Below are positions 27,081 through 35,421 of a DNA stretch of 64,000 bases, piece after piece. The position numbers and the translations under genes are program-made. Source of the DNA: Streptomyces lincolnensis (lineage in GTDB: Bacteria > Actinomycetota > Actinomycetes > Streptomycetales > Streptomycetaceae); the NCBI RefSeq assembly GCF_001685355.1, contig NZ_CP016438.1, positions 372,001 to 436,000 of the forward strand, written 5' to 3'. Numbering within the stretch: position 1 is the first letter of the stretch; each line of letters begins with the position of its first letter. The notes below the pieces were generated by a model. That model saw only the letters and a list, made by a program, of their open reading frames with translations. It had not been told where the DNA came from and searched no databases.

Positions 27081-28310
27081 GTGCGCCGGGTGCGTCGGGT
27101 ACGGAAGACGGTTGTCGTGGCGGGCATGGTGCTGCTCGTCGGGTGTTCGGGAGCGGGCAACGCCGGTCCGAGCGGCTCGGGGCGGGCGGAGGTGGCCTCG
27201 GTGCCGGTGGCGGCGCGCAGTGCCGTGGCTGTCGACGGTCCGTGGCGCGCCTGGACGCGGTCGCTGTCCCCGCGGGAGACCTCCTGCGGCAGCACCGCCC
27301 ACCAGATCGTGTGCGCCACCACCCCCGACGGCTTCGTCGGCCGGTCCCGCGCCACTGGCGAGGTCACCTGGACGGTCCCGGCCACGGCGACCGGCGGGAA
27401 GAACGGCGGGCTCGTCGTCGCCGCGACCGACGAACGTGCCGTGACCAGCGGCGGGCGTGTGCTGCGCGCCGCGAACCTGCGGACGGGCAAGGCGGCCTGG
27501 ACCCACCGGCTGCCCGCCGGACGCGCCTACACCGGCGTCGGTGCGGCGAGCGGCGTCGTCTACGCGCTCGATGCCCGCGACGGCACGGACGTCGCCCTCG
27601 GCGCCTTCCGGGCCTCCGACGGCGCCGCGCTGTGGCACCGGTCCGTCGACGCGGACCCGCACGAGGGCATCGCCGCCCTCGGCGACCGCGTCTACACCGC
27701 CGACGGCGCGGGCACGAAGGTCACCGCCCGCGACGCCCGCACCGGCCGCACGGTGGCGACCAGCCCTGCGGGCACCGAGTGCCCGCACCTGGTCTCGGGC
27801 GGCCGCTACCTGGTGTGCACCGGAAGCCGCTTCTCCGCCTCGGACACCTTCCCTCCCCTGCGCCGTCTCGACCCGGTGACGCTCCAGCCGCGCGAAACGG
27901 CCGAGGACACGGGTCTGAAGCCGGAACGCGGACTGATCTCGTCCGACGGTGTGCTGATGCTGTTCGAGGACAGCGCGGAGGACCCGGGCGCCGGCAGCTG
28001 GAACGCCTATGACCTCAACCGCGCCCGGAGGCTGTGGAGTTACGACACCACCACGACGGAAGCCGGCCTGGTCCGGGGGCGGTTCGTCACCCTCACACCC
28101 GACAACGACGCCTCCAGGGGACGCGTGATCTCGATCGACCTGAGGGTGGGCCCGACGGGCGCCGGGGCCGCCGCGCCGCGCCAGTCGCCGTCGTATCCCC
28201 AGCTGACGTCCGGCGAGCACCCCGAACTCCTGGTCCCGGGAGGCGATTCCGGCCATGTCGTCGTGCGGACACGGACCCGTCCCGTGCTGCGCTCGATCCC
28301 GCTTCCCTGA
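27081..28310 (+). CDS. PQQ-type beta-propeller lipoprotein
   Basis: 409 residues from a GTG at 27081 (a second GTG at 27090 is possible). Signal peptide MRRVRRVRKTVVVAGMVLLVGC with the lipobox Cys at residue 22 predicts an outer-face lipoprotein. The mature part has repeating blades of the PQQ/quinoprotein-like type: RATGEVTWTVP, LRTGKAAWTHRL, ASDGAALWHRS, DARTGRTVATS and LNRARRLWSYD, each with the A/G-x-TG-x-x-x-W pattern. The W-docking motif is present but the PQQ-binding Cys pair is not, so this is a structural propeller (BamB-like) rather than a dehydrogenase. It stands alone and converges with the monooxygenase operon. Confidence 0.8.
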   Translation: MRRVRRVRKTVVVAGMVLLVGCSGAGNAGPSGSGRAEVASVPVAARSAVAVDGPWRAWTRSLSPRETSCGSTAHQIVCATTPDGFVGRSRATGEVTWTVPATATGGKNGGLVVAATDERAVTSGGRVLRAANLRTGKAAWTHRLPAGRAYTGVGAASGVVYALDARDGTDVALGAFRASDGAALWHRSVDADPHEGIAALGDRVYTADGAGTKVTARDARTGRTVATSPAGTECPHLVSGGRYLVCTGSRFSASDTFPPLRRLDPVTLQPRETAEDTGLKPERGLISSDGVLMLFEDSAEDPGAGSWNAYDLNRARRLWSYDTTTTEAGLVRGRFVTLTPDNDASRGRVISIDLRVGPTGAGAAAPRQSPSYPQLTSGEHPELLVPGGDSGHVVVRTRTRPVLRSIPLP

Positions 28311-28337
28311 CCCGCCCCGGCGCCTCCCCCTGTCCGT

Positions 28338-28371
28338 CCTGACCGCCCCGACCGCTCTCGCGACGGTCAGG
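28338..28371. terminator. Hairpin between convergent genes
   Basis: CCTGACCG (28338-28345) and CGGTCAGG (28364-28371) form an 8-bp stem with an 18-nt loop; the second arm includes the stop of the FAD monooxygenase. Confidence 0.5.
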
Positions 28372-29767
28372 AGATGGCCGTCTTGCGCTCCGCCTCCGAC
28401 AGCGGCGGTCCCTGGAGGTGCGGTTTCCTCGGGCCGAAGAGCATCGGGATCAGCATGTCGGGTGAGAAGAGGCGGGTGGCAGGTTTTTCGAGGCTCATCA
28501 CGTCCAGGAGGGCACCGAGGGCGCGGGGGTTGCGAGCGCCGGTGGCGACGGCGTGGTCGACGTAGCGGGCGAGGAGCCGCTCGGTGGCGGTGGGGGGCGT
28601 GGTGGCGGCGCCGGGGTAGAAGGCGTCCTGTCCCACGGCCAGGTCCCAGGCCGCGGCGACGGGGCGGACCGCGGCGCGCTGGAGCCTGCGGGCGGTGCCG
28701 GGGGCGGTGAGGAGGGTGGTGCGCAGGACGTCGCGGACGGCGAGGGCGCACTGGGCGGCGACGCTCAGGCCGTGGCCGTAGACCGGGTTGTAGGCGGCCA
28801 CGGCGTCGCCGAGGACGGTGAAGCCGTCGGGCCAGCGCTTCATCTTCTCGTAGTAGCGGCGGTGGTTGGCGGTGGAGCGGGTGGTGGCGACGTCGCCGAT
28901 CGGCTCGGCGTCCTTGAGGAGTTCACCGATGACGGGGTCGCCGAGGCCGAGGGCGAAGCCGAGGAACGCGTCGGGGTCGTGGGTGGGTTCGCCGCCCCGG
29001 GTGCCGGCGAGGGTGACGATCCAGCGGTCGCCCTCGACGGGCAGGATGATGCCGCCTTGCCCGGGCGCTTTGGCGGGGTTGGCCTGCACGTTGACCAGGG
29101 GGAAGCCGATGCCGGTGGTGGTGCCGGGGGCGCGGAAGACGCGGGTGGCGTAGGCGAGCCCGGAGTCGACCTGGCGTTCGGTGACCTGGGGCAGGCCGAG
29201 GCCGGCGAGCCAGTGGGGGGTGCGGGAGCCGCGGCCTGAGGCGTCGACGACCAGGTCGGCGCTCAGGGTGGTCTCGGTGTCGCCGGTGCGGACGCGGACG
29301 CCGGTGACACGGGCGGCGCTGCCGGTGAGGCCGAGGACGGCGGTGTCCTGGCTCAGGGTGATGCGCTCGTCGGCCAGGACGCGGTCGCGCAGGACGTGGT
29401 CGAGCAGGTCGCGCGAGCACACCAGGTTGCGGTGGTGGGTCGCGGTGAAGCGGCGGAACCAGATCTCGTTCGGGGCCCTGGAGACCATGTCCCGCATGAT
29501 GTGGATGCGACGGCCGCCACTGGCGACGATGTCACCGACGAGCCCCGGCAGCAGTTCGTCGAAGGCGCGGGCGCCACCGCTCCACACCAGGTGCGCGTGC
29601 CGGGCCTGCGGAACACCGCGGCGCGGGCTGGGGCCCTCGGGCAGGACGTCGCGTTCGACGACGGTGACGTCGGCGAACTCGGTGAGGGCGGCCGCGGTGA
29701 GCAGACCGGTGGCGCTCGCGCCTATGACGACCGCGGTGGGCCGGCCGGTGGTGGCTCTGTCAGGCAT
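28367..29767 (-). CDS. FAD-dependent monooxygenase-like protein, last gene of the HTH-ImmA-7TM operon
   Basis: 466 residues from the ATG at 29767, which overlaps the end of the membrane-protein gene by 8 nt. FAD-binding Rossmann motif AVVIGASATGLLTAAAL (GxSxxG variant), VVERDVLPEG acid loop, a LVVDASGRGSRTP motif and a GDAVAAYNPVYGHGLSVAA motif that contacts the FAD ribityl and pyrophosphate. These define a class A flavin monooxygenase/squalene-epoxidase-like enzyme, acting in the cytoplasm on a hydrophobic substrate with NAD(P)H and O2. The substrate is unknown; position after a membrane protein suggests a lipid-soluble one. It is co-translated with the three genes upstream. Confidence 0.88.
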   Translation of the reverse strand: MPDRATTGRPTAVVIGASATGLLTAAALTEFADVTVVERDVLPEGPSPRRGVPQARHAHLVWSGGARAFDELLPGLVGDIVASGGRRIHIMRDMVSRAPNEIWFRRFTATHHRNLVCSRDLLDHVLRDRVLADERITLSQDTAVLGLTGSAARVTGVRVRTGDTETTLSADLVVDASGRGSRTPHWLAGLGLPQVTERQVDSGLAYATRVFRAPGTTTGIGFPLVNVQANPAKAPGQGGIILPVEGDRWIVTLAGTRGGEPTHDPDAFLGFALGLGDPVIGELLKDAEPIGDVATTRSTANHRRYYEKMKRWPDGFTVLGDAVAAYNPVYGHGLSVAAQCALAVRDVLRTTLLTAPGTARRLQRAAVRPVAAAWDLAVGQDAFYPGAATTPPTATERLLARYVDHAVATGARNPRALGALLDVMSLEKPATRLFSPDMLIPMLFGPRKPHLQGPPLSEAERKTAIS

Positions 29768-30950
29768 GGGCGTTCGCGCTTTCTGTGCTGGTGACCCGCC
29801 GGCGGATCCGGTCGAGGCGGCGGGGGTGGACGAAGGCCTGGGAGATGGCGTCGAGGTGATCGCTGACGTCGGCACCGATCTGCGCGGGCCCGTCGCCGAC
29901 GCTGTGCGGGGCCCGGCGCCGGAAGGCGTCGATGGCCGTCTGGAGCACGACGGCGCCGGCGATGCCCCGGGCCCTCGCCTCCGGGTACCGGTCGGCGGCC
30001 GCCGTGTACACGCGCCGGTACAGGCCGTGGTCGTAGTACGGGCCGAGCAGGCGCAGGGCGTCGTGGATGCGCTGCTGGCGCTGCAACAGGCGCAGGTCCA
30101 GCGGGGCCAGGAAACCGAAGCGGGCCGGTGCCGCGGCCGGTCCGAGGACACGGACCGCCCGCCACAGGGGGCGCAGTCTGCGGTAGTCGCGCTGGTCGCG
30201 GAACCACCGGATGAGGAAGGGGCCCGCCTGGGGGGTGATGAAGCCGAGGGCGACCAGGATCGCTTCCAGCAGCGCGAACGGCGGCGCCGCGGCGGTGCTG
30301 AGGAAGTCGAGGTCGCCGCCGGACCAGCGGGCGCCGATGGCGGTCAGTTTCGCGGCGTCGAAGAGGAGCCCGGAGGCGTTGCCGAGCTGGAGGAGGACCA
30401 CCCCCGACTTCAGCCAGCGGTTGCCGACCTCGGGGAACCACTTCCACAGCATCCAGGCCGAGACCAGCGAGGACACCATGTGGGCGGAGAGGTAGAGCAG
30501 GATGTGCTCGCGCATCCACGGCGTGCTCGCGTAGTAGGTGTCCAGGTCGTAGATCCGCGGCTCGGGCACGTCGGCCGGCAGGAACGTCACCCACAGGCCG
30601 ACGACGATCCCGGCGTAGATCCAGTAGATGCGGCGGATCCGGCGCCGCCGCCGCTCCGACGGCTCCTCCCGCCACCGCATGATCATGGTGAGGCCGGTGG
30701 CGCAGAACGCCGTGAGGAAGGAGTAGGCCCAGGGTGAGGCGATGTTGGGGACGCCCGTGAGCCTGTTCAGTCGGTCGATGTTGACCGGGGTGATGACGAC
30801 GAGGACGGCGGTCGCCCAGGTCAGCAGCAGGGTGGTGGCGCGTACGTCGGGGTCGCGCCAGGCACGCACGAGCGTGGAGAACTTCAGGGCGAGCGCGAGG
30901 GCCAGCAGGGCGGTCGGCAGGGCGTAGGGGATCTGGACATACCCACTCAT
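29760..30950 (-). CDS. Seven-helix membrane protein of the MAB_1171c/DUF6545 type
   Basis: 396 residues. The ATG at 30950 forms an ATGA overlap with the ImmA-like gene's stop. Seven hydrophobic helices are visible in the first ~240 residues (about 7-27, 39-58, 70-91, 108-126, 146-168, 180-200, 216-240), followed by a 150-residue cytoplasmic, Arg-rich helical tail containing LDLRLLQRQQRIHDALRLL and a closing ISQAFVHPRRLDRIRRRV. Families of this name are annotated as putative transporters, but no transport motif is evident; a 7TM bundle with a long helical C terminus could equally be a sensor or scaffold. Always read with its neighbours: HTH and metallopeptidase upstream, monooxygenase downstream. 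Confidence 0.8.
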   Translation of the reverse strand: MSGYVQIPYALPTALLALALALKFSTLVRAWRDPDVRATTLLLTWATAVLVVITPVNIDRLNRLTGVPNIASPWAYSFLTAFCATGLTMIMRWREEPSERRRRRIRRIYWIYAGIVVGLWVTFLPADVPEPRIYDLDTYYASTPWMREHILLYLSAHMVSSLVSAWMLWKWFPEVGNRWLKSGVVLLQLGNASGLLFDAAKLTAIGARWSGGDLDFLSTAAAPPFALLEAILVALGFITPQAGPFLIRWFRDQRDYRRLRPLWRAVRVLGPAAAPARFGFLAPLDLRLLQRQQRIHDALRLLGPYYDHGLYRRVYTAAADRYPEARARGIAGAVVLQTAIDAFRRRAPHSVGDGPAQIGADVSDHLDAISQAFVHPRRLDRIRRRVTSTESANAHA

Positions 30951-31558
30951 CAGAGGATGCGTCCGCCCCGGTCCAGGAGCGAGAGGTTGATGCGTCCCTC
31001 GACGGTCGCCGTGTTGACCGGGCCCTGCGCGTAGCGCCCCGTCATCCAGGTGCGGACCTCCCGGCCGAAGAGCAGCCCGAAGGTCTCCGCCTCCACTTCG
31101 TGGTCGTCGGTGGAGTCCGCGCGGGCCGCCACGGTCAGGATCGCCGCGACGGGGACCTCCTCGGCGGCCAGGACCTGCCGGGCGGCCCGCCGCAGCGCCT
31201 CGGGGGTCTGGTCGACGGGCCGGGCGCGGGCCGCCGTGGGCAGGCCGGCGATGTGGTGCCCGCCGTCGCCCTGTTCCTCGTGCCACAGCTCGTGGCCGAG
31301 GATGACGAGCTGGGCCTCGGGGACCATGCTGTGCTCGACGACCACGACGGAGCGGTCTCCCAGGTCCAGGCGCAGGCCCGAGACGGGGACGTCCGGCGGG
31401 AACGCGCGGAACACCAGCTGGATCGGGTGCCCCTTGCGCACGCTCATCGCGCGGCAGAACTCCTCCATGACGGTCTTCGGCTCGGCCGGCCGCCGTACGG
31501 TGGTGGCCGCCTCCGCGCCGAGGTGGGCCAGTAAGGACTTCATCGCCTTCGCGCTCAT
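30950..31558 (-). CDS. ImmA/IrrE-like zinc metallopeptidase
   Basis: 202 residues; ATG at 31558 overlaps the HTH gene's stop (ATGA). ILGHELWHEEQ gives an HExxH motif (His89, Glu90, His93) and DDHEVEAETFG about 65 residues later offers a Glu third ligand, the arrangement of ImmA/IrrE-type gluzincins. ImmA and IrrE cleave a cognate XRE-type repressor in response to DNA damage or a signal; the partner here would be the protein encoded just upstream. Such genes are often labelled toxin of a toxin-antitoxin pair. The N-terminal half (SVRKGHPIQLVFRAFPPDVPVSGLRL) looks like the small beta-sheet domain seen in this family. Confidence 0.8.
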   Translation of the reverse strand: MSAKAMKSLLAHLGAEAATTVRRPAEPKTVMEEFCRAMSVRKGHPIQLVFRAFPPDVPVSGLRLDLGDRSVVVVEHSMVPEAQLVILGHELWHEEQGDGGHHIAGLPTAARARPVDQTPEALRRAARQVLAAEEVPVAAILTVAARADSTDDHEVEAETFGLLFGREVRTWMTGRYAQGPVNTATVEGRINLSLLDRGGRIL

Positions 31559-32166
31559 CGGTGAGTCTCTCCCTCCGCGGGCAGCACCGACCGCAGTACT
31601 CCTTCGAGGACCCGTTCGAGCTGGTCACGGGAGATCGATCCGTGCGACCGCAGGTCCGCTCCGCTCACGCCGTACCGGTCCAGCAGCGCCTGCACCGGGT
31701 CCTGTTCGGCCCGCTCCAGGCGGTGCAGGGCCGGCAGCAGGGCGCGGTTGAGCGCCTCGTCCGCGGAGGCGGTGAAGAACGCCTCCCCGTCCTCGACGTC
31801 GAAGAACCGGACCAGTCCGTGCAGGAGCTCGACGCTGGGCATCTTCCGGCCGTCGCACACCTGGCGTGCCCAGTAGTCGGAGACTCCCAGGCTCTGGGAG
31901 ATGTCGGCGGCGAGGTCGGACATCCGCTTGCCGCTGCGCGCCAGATAGCCCTGGGCCAGGGTGTGGATGCGCAGCCGCACCCGGTCGTTCACCGTGTCCT
32001 CGGGGGCCGCGCCACCGCGCAGCAGCGTCAGGACGGTGCGCTCGGGCAGGGCCGTCCGCGCCGCCAGGTCGGCCGGATCCAGTACGGCGGACCGCTTGAG
32101 CCCCCGCTCCGCGATCAGGGTCTCCAGGCGCCGAAGCGTCCCGGGGAGCCGGACGGAGACCTCCAC
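31555..32166 (-). CDS. XRE-like HTH protein, probable repressor and substrate of the ImmA-like peptidase
   Basis: 203 residues from a GTG at 32166 with GAGGAG 8 nt upstream. The central part RMSDLAADISQSLGVSDYWARQVCDGRKMPSVELLHGLVRFFDV is an XRE helix-turn-helix with the expected helices; it is flanked by an N-terminal helical domain (residues 1-65) and a C-terminal tail ending in EGVLRSVLPAEGETHR. An XRE regulator followed by an ImmA-like peptidase is the arrangement in which the peptidase relieves repression. First gene of a four-gene operon; the paired palindrome at 32237-32269 lies 71 nt upstream and is the likely binding site. Confidence 0.82.
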   Translation of the reverse strand: MEVSVRLPGTLRRLETLIAERGLKRSAVLDPADLAARTALPERTVLTLLRGGAAPEDTVNDRVRLRIHTLAQGYLARSGKRMSDLAADISQSLGVSDYWARQVCDGRKMPSVELLHGLVRFFDVEDGEAFFTASADEALNRALLPALHRLERAEQDPVQALLDRYGVSGADLRSHGSISRDQLERVLEGVLRSVLPAEGETHR

Positions 32167-32236
32167 CGATGAACTCCTCGGGATTCAGGGGCCGTTGTTG
32201 ACTGCGCGGCACCCTACGCGTCTCGCACACAACTCT

Positions 32237-32269
32237 CAACGATCGTTTACCGGCCACAAACGATCGTTG
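32237..32269. promoter_or_regulatory. Paired operator: two AACGATCGTT palindromes 21 bp apart
   Basis: Arms CAACGATCGTTT (32237-32248) and AAACGATCGTTG (32258-32269) form a perfect 12-bp inverted repeat around a 9-bp spacer. Each arm holds the same 10-bp palindrome AACGATCGTT (32238-32247 and 32259-32268), with centres exactly 21 bp apart, two helical turns. Expected for two cooperating repressor dimers on one face of DNA. It stands between the XRE operon and the divergent GH26-like gene. Confidence 0.7.
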
Positions 32270-32499
32270 CGGCGCGTTCTCGCCCGTGATGTGAGATGCG
32301 CCATGCCGTAACGGCTCCGACGATGGCCGATAGCAGCGGCCGGACACCGGGGAGCCCGGTCGGCGCAGGGGGCGCGGGCCGCTCGACGGCCGAGCATCCC
32401 GCTCTTTCTACGACCTCACCTAGTAATGATCTCTCATTGCCTGTTCGTATGCGCCTTCTGACAATGACGGCTCCACGGACGGGGCCGAGAAAGGCGAGA
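32270..32499. other. Remaining intergenic DNA ahead of the GH26-like gene
   Basis: 230 bp. A region near 32410-32450 is AT-rich (for example CTAGTAATGATCTCTCATT) and could hold the plus-strand promoter; an in-frame opening from 32296 has no coding bias. No other element is seen. Confidence 0.35.
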
Positions 32500-33441
32500 A
32501 TGAAAAGAAAGCTGGCGACGATACTCGCCATGGCAGCAGTTATCGTCGCATTCATGGCGATGCCGTCCGAAGGCGCGATCACCTCTTCCCGACTGGGTGT
32601 GTATGTGGGCCCGGGCAAGGTTGCGGAGGAGAACGCCTTCCAGAAGTGGCTCGGCCGTTCACAGGTGGACGCGACCGACTATCTCGATCCTTCCGAGAAC
32701 ACCCTGTGGAACCAGTACGCGACGAAGTACTGGGGCGACTGGAGGAAGGCCGGGACCGATCGGCGGTTCGTGCTCGGGCTGCCGCTGCTGCCCAAGGGCG
32801 GAACCTTCGCCGCCGGGCTCGCCGGCCAATACGACGGCCAGTTCCGGGGGCTCGCCGACCTGATGGTCAAGAACGGCCTGGGCGACTCCGTCATCCGCCT
32901 CGGCTACGAGGGGAACAACAGGATCATCGGGTCCTGGCAGGGAACCGACGACCCGGCCGCCTACCGGGCGATGTTCCGCAGGGTGGTCACCCTCATGAAG
33001 GCACGCGCGGGAGCGGCCTTCCGGTTCGACTACAACATGGCGGTCGGCCCCGCGGGCAAGGTCACCTCCTTCGAGACGCTGTACCCCGGCGACGCCTACG
33101 TGGACATCGTGGGCCTGAACATCTACGACGTGTGGTGGGGACATCCGGGCGCCACACCGGCCCAGCGGTGGAACCACGCCCTCACCACCACCATGGGCGT
33201 CAACGATTTCAAGGCCTTTGCCACCGCGCACAACAAACCGAAGTCCTATCCGGAATGGGGTCTGTACCGGAAGGGTGACTCCTATGCGGGCGGCGGGGAC
33301 TCGCCGTACTTCATCGACCGGATGGCCGAGCTGGTCAAGGACTCGACGTACCAGGCGTATTTCGACCTCGACTGGGGCGGCGGCACGCTGGACGATTTCC
33401 CCGCCGGAAAGGCGCAGTACAGGCTCCGCTTCGGCGGCTGA
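32500..33441 (+). CDS. Secreted GH26-like glycoside hydrolase
   Basis: 313 residues; ATG at 32500 has AAAGG upstream and opens a signal peptide (MKRKLATILAMAAVIVAFMAMP, cleavage near EGA at residue 27). The catalytic (beta/alpha)8 domain is indicated by RLGYEGNNRIIGSW (probable acid/base Glu), FDYNMAVGP, DIVGLNIYDVWW and KSYPEWGLY (probable nucleophile Glu), the strand-4 and strand-7 pattern of clan A enzymes such as GH26 mannanases. It would cut a beta-linked polysaccharide outside the cell. The codon usage near the start is less G/C-rich than in its neighbours. It is divergent from the XRE operon and may share its operator region. Confidence 0.75.
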   Translation: MKRKLATILAMAAVIVAFMAMPSEGAITSSRLGVYVGPGKVAEENAFQKWLGRSQVDATDYLDPSENTLWNQYATKYWGDWRKAGTDRRFVLGLPLLPKGGTFAAGLAGQYDGQFRGLADLMVKNGLGDSVIRLGYEGNNRIIGSWQGTDDPAAYRAMFRRVVTLMKARAGAAFRFDYNMAVGPAGKVTSFETLYPGDAYVDIVGLNIYDVWWGHPGATPAQRWNHALTTTMGVNDFKAFATAHNKPKSYPEWGLYRKGDSYAGGGDSPYFIDRMAELVKDSTYQAYFDLDWGGGTLDDFPAGKAQYRLRFGG

Positions 33442-33469
33442 CCGCCACCCGGCCCGCGCCGGTCAGCCG
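33435..33469. terminator. 10-bp stem terminator overlapping both stop codons
   Basis: CGGCTGACCG (33435-33444) pairs with CGGTCAGCCG (33460-33469), loop 15 nt. The first arm contains the GH26-like stop and the second the SDR stop. Confidence 0.7.
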
Positions 33470-34422
33470 GCGCGGGCCGCGGTGAGCCGTTCGGCCGCCT
33501 CCCAGAGCTCCCCTTCGCGCCGCGGGTCGTAGGACTCCTCTGACGAGCGGGCGGGGCGACCGCGGTCGACGTAGGACCCGGTCGGTGCCTCGGTGATGCC
33601 GAGGACGACGTCGGCGAGGTGGCGGCCCGCGGTGGCGCGACCGGTCGCGAACGGAGTGAGGGTCATCGCCGGCAGGATCCGGCGCATCGCGAACCGGGCG
33701 ACGGGGCCGGCGTCGCGGGCGAGGTCGGTGCCGGGGACGAAGCCCGGGTTGTGGGCGACGACGTCGATCCCGGCCGGCAGTCGGCGGGCGAGTTCGTGCA
33801 CGAGGTGGAGTGCGGCCAGCTTGCTCGTGGAGTACGCGGTGCGGCCGGCGGTCGCGGTGTCCGGGCGGGGGAAGGCTCCGGTGCGTGCCAGCACCTCCGG
33901 GGGCCGCCAGTGCGGGCCGGGCACCATGCCCAGGTTGTGCCGGAAGTCCCCGAAGTGGGTGTCGCTGACGGTGACCACGATGCGGGCGGGGGTTGTGAAG
34001 CGGTCCTGGAGCAGGCGGACGAAGAGGTGGTTGGCGAGGACGTTGACGGTGAAGGTGGACTCCAGCCCCTCGGGCCCCTCGGTCAGGGCGTTCGTGTGCT
34101 GCGTGCCCGCGTTGCCCACGAAGCCGTGCAGGGGCGGGAGTTCACCGTGGTCGAGCCGTTCGCGGATCCCGGCGGCGGCCGAGCGGACGCTGTCGAGCGA
34201 GGCGAGGTCGGCCGCGATGTGCGAGACCGAGTGCCCGGCCGCACCGAGCGCCGCGGACAGCCGTACACCCGAGGAGGCCCGCGCCACCACGAGGAGGTGG
34301 GTGTCCGGCGCGGCGGTGAGGATCCGTTCGGCGGCGGCGCGGCCGATCCCGCGACTGGCACCTGTCATCACCAGGGTGCGCCGCACGGGGTGGGGACGGC
34401 GCGTGGACCGGGCGTGCTGCAT
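33463..34422 (-). CDS. Short-chain dehydrogenase/reductase
   Basis: 319 residues from the ATG at 34422 with AAGGAG 9 nt upstream. NAD(P)-binding TGASRGIGRAAAERI, D-x-x-D type ADLASLDSV, GFVGNAGTQ (NNAG variant) and the active-site Tyr-Lys in AYSTSKLAALHLV, with Ser in VVTVSDTHFGDF. Long relative to classical SDRs (about 250), matching the protochlorophyllide-reductase/retinol-dehydrogenase-like group. It reduces or oxidises a small carbonyl or alcohol in the cytoplasm. It is divergent from an MmyB-type regulator, which probably represses it: that arrangement is common in Streptomyces. Confidence 0.9.
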   Translation of the reverse strand: MQHARSTRRPHPVRRTLVMTGASRGIGRAAAERILTAAPDTHLLVVARASSGVRLSAALGAAGHSVSHIAADLASLDSVRSAAAGIRERLDHGELPPLHGFVGNAGTQHTNALTEGPEGLESTFTVNVLANHLFVRLLQDRFTTPARIVVTVSDTHFGDFRHNLGMVPGPHWRPPEVLARTGAFPRPDTATAGRTAYSTSKLAALHLVHELARRLPAGIDVVAHNPGFVPGTDLARDAGPVARFAMRRILPAMTLTPFATGRATAGRHLADVVLGITEAPTGSYVDRGRPARSSEESYDPRREGELWEAAERLTAARAG

Positions 34423-34559
34423 GGGGTGGGCTCCTTCGGGGGTCGGCCGTCGAACGCCCACCACGCTCGCCGCCCGCACCGCCGTCAGCCAGTGCCCTCC
34501 CCGTCACTGGGACCAGCAGTACCCAGGCTGGCCCGGCGTCCAGCGGCGACAATGGCTGT

Positions 34560-35420
34560 ATGGCTGTCTCCCCCTCCGGCTTCGGGCCGCTCCTGCGCGC
34601 CTGGCGCGATCGCCTCTCCCCCGCCGACGCCGGCTTCACCGCCACGCCCGGGCGGCGCGCCCTCGGGCTGCGCCGGGAAGAGGTGGCGCAGCTGGCGGGC
34701 CTGTCGGTGGAGTACGTGCTGCGTCTGGAGCAGGGCCGGGCGAGGAACCCCTCGGCCCAGGTGGTGGGCGCGCTCGCGCGGGCGCTCCAGCTGTCGCGGG
34801 GTGAGCGCGACCAGTTGTACCGGAGTGCGGGGTTGCTGCCGCCACGGGACGGGACGGTCGACACGCATGTGCCGCCGGGTGTGCAGCGGCTCGTCGCGCG
34901 TCTCGGCGACGTGCCGATCGGGGTGTTCGCGGCCGACTGGACGCTGGTGTGGTGGAACCCGCTGTGGAGCGCTCTGGTCGGCGACGCGGCCTTGCTCCCG
35001 GTCGCCGAACGGAACCTGGCCCGCGCGTTGTTCGGCGACGGCATCGCCCGAGCCGCGATGCTCGACATCAGCTCGGAGCGCGGGCAGGACGCCTTCGAGG
35101 CGTCGATCGTGGCCGATCTGAAGGACGCCGTGGCCCGCTACCCCGCCGACGCCGGACTCGACGCTCTCGTGCGGGATCTCATGGCGACCTCGGAGACCTT
35201 CGCCCGGCACTGGGCCACGCGGACGGCCGCCGTCCAGCACGCCACCGACCGCAAGACGGTCCGGCACCCGGTCGTCGGGGACATCCTGCTCGACTGCGAC
35301 GTGCTCCTGGTGCCGGGCGCCGATCTGCGCATGGTCACCTACACGGCAGCGACCGGTACCGCCGACGCGGACAGACTGGATCTGCTCCGCGTCGGCGGTG
35401 TCGGTGCCTCCAGGGCGTAG
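34560..35420 (+). CDS. XRE/MmyB-type regulator of the adjacent SDR
   Basis: 286 residues; the ATG at 34560 coincides with the start site predicted from a GACAAT -10 box at 34548-34553, so leaderless. Residues 10-80 are the HTH (GLRREEVAQLAGLSVEYVLRLEQGRARNPSAQVVGALARAL); the remainder is the MmyB-like PAS-related ligand domain (GVFAADWTLVWWNPLWSALVG, FARHWATRTAAVQHATDRKTVRHPVVGDILLDCDVL). MmyB-type domains bind hydrophobic ligands such as fatty acids. Convergent with the YceI gene with only a 1-nt gap. Confidence 0.9.
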   Translation: MAVSPSGFGPLLRAWRDRLSPADAGFTATPGRRALGLRREEVAQLAGLSVEYVLRLEQGRARNPSAQVVGALARALQLSRGERDQLYRSAGLLPPRDGTVDTHVPPGVQRLVARLGDVPIGVFAADWTLVWWNPLWSALVGDAALLPVAERNLARALFGDGIARAAMLDISSERGQDAFEASIVADLKDAVARYPADAGLDALVRDLMATSETFARHWATRTAAVQHATDRKTVRHPVVGDILLDCDVLLVPGADLRMVTYTAATGTADADRLDLLRVGGVGASRA

Positions 35421-35421
35421 G

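Noticed and set aside
30950..32166. XRE plus ImmA pair as a classical toxin-antitoxin module
   Set aside because: No toxin fold is visible; the metallopeptidase motif and the four-gene operon favour a proteolytic switch.
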